A stretch of DNA of 64,000 nt from CAVEFW01 sp963643505 (GTDB taxonomy: Bacteria; Actinomycetota; Coriobacteriia; Coriobacteriales; Eggerthellaceae): positions 62,001-126,000 of the forward strand of contig CAVIKF010000002.1 in NCBI GenBank assembly GCA_963643505.1, written 5' to 3'. Positions 60,183-64,000 of this stretch are shown here, piece by piece (positions within the stretch are counted from its first letter, which is position 1; each line of letters begins with the position of its first letter). The notes below the pieces were generated by a model. The model was not told the origin of the DNA. It made no database searches and saw only the letters and a list, made by a program, of their open reading frames with translations. Position numbers and translations under genes: made by a program.

Positions 60183-63100
60183 CTACTCCTGAATTTTCAA
60201 GGCGAGGGCCAAGGGAATTTTCTTGATGTGGCGAGCGTGCAGGAAGGCGACCACCGCAAAGCACAAGAGACCCAAAACCACTTCGAGGACCAAACGATCG
60301 AGGGGCAACGAGAGGGTAAAGTTGCCGTTGTACGTCACGAAGGCGATTTTCACAAAGACGCGAATGAGTTCGATAACGATGGGAATCGAGACGAGAAGCG
60401 ACACGACGACCACTTCGGCAATGGAGCGCAAATATAGCTTGTTGACCTCTCGATCGCGATAGCCAAACACCTTCATATAGGAGATGTTACGCGCGCTGTG
60501 CTCGATGATGATCTTGGTGAGCAAGTACATAAGCACCAGGTAAATCGCTAAAGCGACAAACACTATCAGCCCCATCGTGTCATCCATGGAGTCTTCCATC
60601 TGCATCGTGATCTTGTCCATTTCGGCAGGCGTCATATCGGCTGCCAAATAGCGACCGTCGATGTTGAGCTCCTCGTTCGACAAATACCCGCTGAAGAAGT
60701 CGGCGTCATTTCCCGCCAAGGAATTCACCTTGTCGAGGGGGAGATAGGCGTTCATGTTTCCATCAGACCCCCAAACACCACCGATGGTCAACGTATACGT
60801 GGCGTTTTCGTACTTGTCATACAGATCGATGGAGTCGCCGGCGGAGAGACCGAATTTAAGGGAAAGTCCTCGGCCTATGGTTACCTTGTCAGAATCGAGA
60901 GGCAAATCGGCGTAGTAACGTGAATCGTTCGCGATGCCATAGAGGGTGACGCTCTCGTAGCCATTCTCTCCGCCGCGGCCGTATTCCAGACTAAGGGATA
61001 CGAACTTCTCCGCCTGGGCGATCGCCTGGGGTGAGTTGTAGAGGGAATTGATCGCGTTGGCGTCCTCATCGATGTCGGTTGTCTTTTGCAACAATGTGAA
61101 AAACTCGTTCTTCGACATGTTGCCCAAGTTGACGCCCCCCAAACCGATTTCATCAAAGTCGATGTAGCTGGTATCCATGGCTTCAAAGTCAACATCTTCC
61201 AAGGAGATGTTGTCCACGTCAAAAGTGGCAAGGTCGACAACCCCAAGACCATACGAGGTCAGGTCGATCTCGGTGGACTTGAGGATGCCATCGGCCTTCA
61301 AGCGCTGCCAATTCAAATCGTCGGTATCGATGTCTTCAAAGGCGGAATCCATACTAGACGAACCAGACAAGCTTGATGCGCTGTAAGTGCCCAAGCCGTA
61401 CTCGGTCAGACTGATCACCAACGAGTTCGTCAACCTTGTCTGCTTTGCCTGCAACGCGGACGCATCGCTGGCAAGCTTTTGCGAAGCGGCAATGGCCTGT
61501 TGGAGAGCGCTTTGTTGGTCGGGCGGAAGTGCTGCCATCGCCTTTGCAAGCTCCTCGGAAGACATCGAGGAAGCTTGAGCAAGCAACACTTGGGCCTCAG
61601 GGGGCAACGCTGCTACCTGCGCGCTTACTTGGTCCTGCTCCTCCTGAAGAGCCGCAGCATCAGCAGAAAGCGCACTTGTCAGTTGTGTGGTGGCCTTGTT
61701 TGTGACGATGAGCTGCAAAGCGGCGGTGTCCACCAAGTCCTCAAGTTGGGACCTCACATCATCTGTCATGTGCTCCTCGAGAACGCCGGAAAGCTTTTCC
61801 TCCACCTCGTCCTCATCGATCGAGGAAGTATCTACCATGTCGGATAACTTGAGAGCGGCCGCATATTGCTCACGCTGCGTGTCGGTGCCGTCAAGCTCCA
61901 CCGGCGCCTTCAAAGCATAGGAATGCTCAGAAACCAAGCTTGCCGCCAAATTGTCTGCATAGAGACTGATGGTCGGCATCAGACAAAAGCCGAAGAGCAA
62001 CAACATAGATGCGAACAGGATTCCCACGAACAACGTTGCAAAATTAGGTAGGTTGCGACCGAAGACGCGGAGGCGAAACCGCGTGGCGAAACCGAGCTTG
62101 CTCGGCAACACGTGCCCACCCCTGCGGCCTTGCTTGCTCGTCTCGTGACGGAGAAACGCCAAAGGGGTGCAGCGCAACTTGAGCAACAACCCGACAAGGG
62201 TCATCACCACAAGAATCGCCAACGGCAACAAAGTCGATTGCGCAAACAACCCCCAATCCCACGTTAACTGGAACGGTGGCATGCTGTAGGAGTTGTAATA
62301 CAACCCGCTAAGCCTCTCTATCATGAACGTCAAGCCGATCACGTTGCCGGCAACGGCTCCGACAAGCCCACATATGAGAGGCAAGGTCAGATAGTGCCGC
62401 ACCAGCTCACCCTTGCGATAACCATTGGCCAACAGCGTTCCAATAACGGAGCTTTCAGCCTCAACGGTAGACGACGTCAAAACAACGAACACGAACGCGA
62501 GAATGGCGATGAGCATATACAAGAGCACCATCCACACGACGGAGTCACCCTCCATGTCGTCCTTGGCATACCCGATGCCTTGGTTGGCATCGCGGTCAAC
62601 AAAGTCGGAGAGGGTCACCCCCTCGTCTCCCAAAAGGTCGATCATGTCCTGCTCGAAATCGACACGTTGGGCATCGTCGAAAGAGCGATCATCGAGCACA
62701 AAGGAATAGGTATAGGCGCGATTTTCGGTGCCAAGCGCACTGAAGCAATCCTTTGACACCTGGGCTACGGTGAACGTCATGGCGTTGAGGACAAAATCAG
62801 TGTTGTTCTCGAACAGAGCCTGATAGTCGGAGAGAGACATGATGCCGCACACCACGAAATCCTCGCCCTGCACCTTGACGGTATCCCCGACTTGCACGTC
62901 GTTGTTACTGCAAAACACACGGTCAAGGGCTATTTCGTCAGATTTGGAGGGAGAGGTGCCCTCGAAATAGGCAGGTAGGTCGATCTCGGTGCGATTTTCG
63001 TACACGCGCACCTTCATAGCCGTATCGTTATTCGCCACCGTCAAAGGCAAGTCGTAGCTGTTGTTCTCATAGAGCGTGCAGCCCAATGCCTCGAGTTCTT

Positions 63101-63317
63101 CGCGCACATCAGAGCCGAGTTCGAAGTTGGTGGTGAACCGCCCGTCTTCAACGTGATACTTCTCGTCCACGCCGTTAATGATAAGCATCATGGAAGAGCT
63201 TGCCATGAGGAAGCCGGCGACAAGCGAGATGGTGAATATCAGCAAGAGCATGATACCGATCCACTTGCCGAGGCCACTCTTGAATTGACGGGGAATGCGT
63301 TTGGTCAAAGGCGACAT
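60183..63317 (-). CDS. Large FtsX-type ABC exporter permease
   Basis: 1044 residues. The first helix (LGKWIGIMLLLIFTISLVAG) is followed by a MacB-like extracellular domain (about 45-260). FtsX domain 1 helices lie at about 265-375 (VVWMVLLYMLIAILAFVFVV), and further helices at about 430-455. A long extracellular helical insert (about 480-770) is rich in Gln/Asp/Ser/Ala. FtsX domain 2 is at the C-terminus (about 915-1040). Such permeases export or extract lipids, peptides or antibiotics with a LolD-type ATPase. The ATPase gene ends 13 bases upstream. Confidence 0.9.
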   Translation of the reverse strand: MSPLTKRIPRQFKSGLGKWIGIMLLLIFTISLVAGFLMASSSMMLIINGVDEKYHVEDGRFTTNFELGSDVREELEALGCTLYENNSYDLPLTVANNDTAMKVRVYENRTEIDLPAYFEGTSPSKSDEIALDRVFCSNNDVQVGDTVKVQGEDFVVCGIMSLSDYQALFENNTDFVLNAMTFTVAQVSKDCFSALGTENRAYTYSFVLDDRSFDDAQRVDFEQDMIDLLGDEGVTLSDFVDRDANQGIGYAKDDMEGDSVVWMVLLYMLIAILAFVFVVLTSSTVEAESSVIGTLLANGYRKGELVRHYLTLPLICGLVGAVAGNVIGLTFMIERLSGLYYNSYSMPPFQLTWDWGLFAQSTLLPLAILVVMTLVGLLLKLRCTPLAFLRHETSKQGRRGGHVLPSKLGFATRFRLRVFGRNLPNFATLFVGILFASMLLLFGFCLMPTISLYADNLAASLVSEHSYALKAPVELDGTDTQREQYAAALKLSDMVDTSSIDEDEVEEKLSGVLEEHMTDDVRSQLEDLVDTAALQLIVTNKATTQLTSALSADAAALQEEQDQVSAQVAALPPEAQVLLAQASSMSSEELAKAMAALPPDQQSALQQAIAASQKLASDASALQAKQTRLTNSLVISLTEYGLGTYSASSLSGSSSMDSAFEDIDTDDLNWQRLKADGILKSTEIDLTSYGLGVVDLATFDVDNISLEDVDFEAMDTSYIDFDEIGLGGVNLGNMSKNEFFTLLQKTTDIDEDANAINSLYNSPQAIAQAEKFVSLSLEYGRGGENGYESVTLYGIANDSRYYADLPLDSDKVTIGRGLSLKFGLSAGDSIDLYDKYENATYTLTIGGVWGSDGNMNAYLPLDKVNSLAGNDADFFSGYLSNEELNIDGRYLAADMTPAEMDKITMQMEDSMDDTMGLIVFVALAIYLVLMYLLTKIIIEHSARNISYMKVFGYRDREVNKLYLRSIAEVVVVSLLVSIPIVIELIRVFVKIAFVTYNGNFTLSLPLDRLVLEVVLGLLCFAVVAFLHARHIKKIPLALALKIQE

Positions 63318-63330
63318 TGATTATCACCCA

Positions 63331-64000
63331 CTACCAGGTCAGTTCTTTTGCGGCAACCACGTTTTGGTTGATCTCGTCTTGGGCGAGCCGACCATCGCGC
63401 AGGCGCAATATGCGATGTGCCATGTTCTTGATAGCGTCGTTGTGGGTAACGATGACGATGGTGCAACCATGCTCGCGGTTCACTTGCTCCATCAACTCGA
63501 GGATCTCTTTTGACGTCTTGTAGTCCAAGGCGCCCGTAGGCTCGTCACACAACAGCAAGCCTGGGTTTTTCACCAAGGCGCGACCGATGGCGCATCGTTG
63601 CTGTTGTCCACCTGAGACCTGGTTGGGAAACTTGTTGCGATGCTCCCAAAGGCCCAAAGACGAGATCAATTCGTCGATGTCCAAGGGATTTTGCGCGATA
63701 TGCGCTCCGACCTCGATGTTCTCACGTATGGTCAAATCGCTTACCAGGTTGTAGAACTGGAAGACAAACCCAAGCTCGCGTCTGCGATATTCGCCGAGTT
63801 GTTTGTCGTTGGCGCCGGTAAGGTCTTGTCCCGCGACGGTAATGGAGCCCCCATCGGCATGCTCAAGGCCTCCGATGATGTTCAGAAACGTCGACTTCCC
63901 GGAGCCCGAAGGACCGAGCAAGACGCAAATCTCGCCCTTGTTGATAGTGGTACTGATGTCGCACAGGACATCCAAACGCGCATCGCCTTCGCCGTAGTGC
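63331..64000 (-). CDS. MacB/LolD-type ABC ATPase, 5' end beyond the window
   Basis: 223 residues visible. From the edge: HYGEGDARLDVLCDISTTIN, Walker A GPSGSGKS, Q-loop FVFQFYNLVSDLTI, signature VSGGQQQRCAIGRAL, Walker B LLLCDEPTGALD and switch His in VTHND. The frame is open at the edge and only a dozen or so residues should be missing. An internal Met (MDVL) is not taken as the start because conserved residues precede it. It powers the FtsX-type permease and is a full-length relative of the ATPase in the 41384 chimera. Confidence 0.9.
   Translation of the reverse strand, partial: HYGEGDARLDVLCDISTTINKGEICVLLGPSGSGKSTFLNIIGGLEHADGGSITVAGQDLTGANDKQLGEYRRRELGFVFQFYNLVSDLTIRENIEVGAHIAQNPLDIDELISSLGLWEHRNKFPNQVSGGQQQRCAIGRALVKNPGLLLCDEPTGALDYKTSKEILELMEQVNREHGCTIVIVTHNDAIKNMAHRILRLRDGRLAQDEINQNVVAAKELTW

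Overview
This is a chromosomal window from a moderately GC-rich (mid-50s % by eye) anaerobic actinobacterium. The class Coriobacteriia, possibly Eggerthellaceae, is an inference from the gene mix and not a sequence match: a Tad pilus locus with a VWA/isopeptide-type subunit, WYL and PAS/SARP-like regulators, choline-decorated teichoic-acid genes, a type ISP restriction enzyme, and frequent short palindromic repeats. There are no rRNA genes and no CRISPR array. One tRNA, initiator Met, lies at 53995-54071 on the minus strand.

Layout. 1-5.8 kb: ilvBN, an orphan small protein, a WYL regulator, and a PLD-DUF3427 protein that lacks the usual helicase core. 5.8-20.1 kb: a minus-strand Tad pilus locus (three TadE/G-like pseudopilins, a solute-binding-like protein, a VWA surface protein, a tadB stub, tadC, DUF192 and two coiled-coil proteins). 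It is interrupted at about 10.17-15.33 kb by an AT-rich, Clostridia-like island. The island has TnpV and its small partner at the left, and a four-gene minus-strand cassette: SPFH/zinc-ribbon, membrane protein, zinc-ribbon/TPR/coiled-coil, HEPN-type RNase-like. The island replaces the end of the VWA gene and nearly all of tadB, and the tadA/cpaF ATPase is nowhere in the window. 20.4-24 kb: a PAS/SARP-like regulator and an NCS1 permease with a translationally coupled small membrane protein.

24-30.3 kb is a cell-wall polymer block: a wHTH-LicC-LicA fusion, a sulfatase-fold membrane enzyme, and a YidC-CDP-glycerol glycerophosphotransferase fusion. 30.6-35.9 kb carries a metal/oxyanion ABC transporter with an embedded SAM methyltransferase, divergent from a moeA-like gene across a 7-7-7 palindrome. 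35.9-37.2 kb is a scrap zone where an IS21 istB remnant separates two broken genes. 37.2-42.2 kb: MFS transporter, yjbQ, TetR with a pair of multi-pass membrane proteins, and a chimeric ABC pseudogene. 42.4-47.5 kb is nucleobase salvage (apt, upp, uraA) plus an amidohydrolase; apt and the amidohydrolase are each bracketed by a different short repeat family.

47.7-53.7 kb is a restriction locus: a ribbon-helix-helix protein, then a type ISP nuclease-helicase-methyltransferase that carries an extra N-terminal nuclease-like module. It has a probable -1 frameshift near 48.11 kb and a +1 frameshift in a T6 tract at 52.62 kb, next to an AT-rich target-recognition region. 54-64 kb: PPK2, a TIM-barrel hydrolase, an acyltransferase, an ACT protein, MscL with a zinc-ribbon tail, a CBS/CorC-type protein, and a large FtsX-like ABC exporter that runs off the right edge.

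The best candidates for something new are the SPFH/HEPN cassette in the island, the YidC-TagF fusion beside the LicC-LicA fusion, and the restriction locus with its frameshifts and extra N-terminal module.
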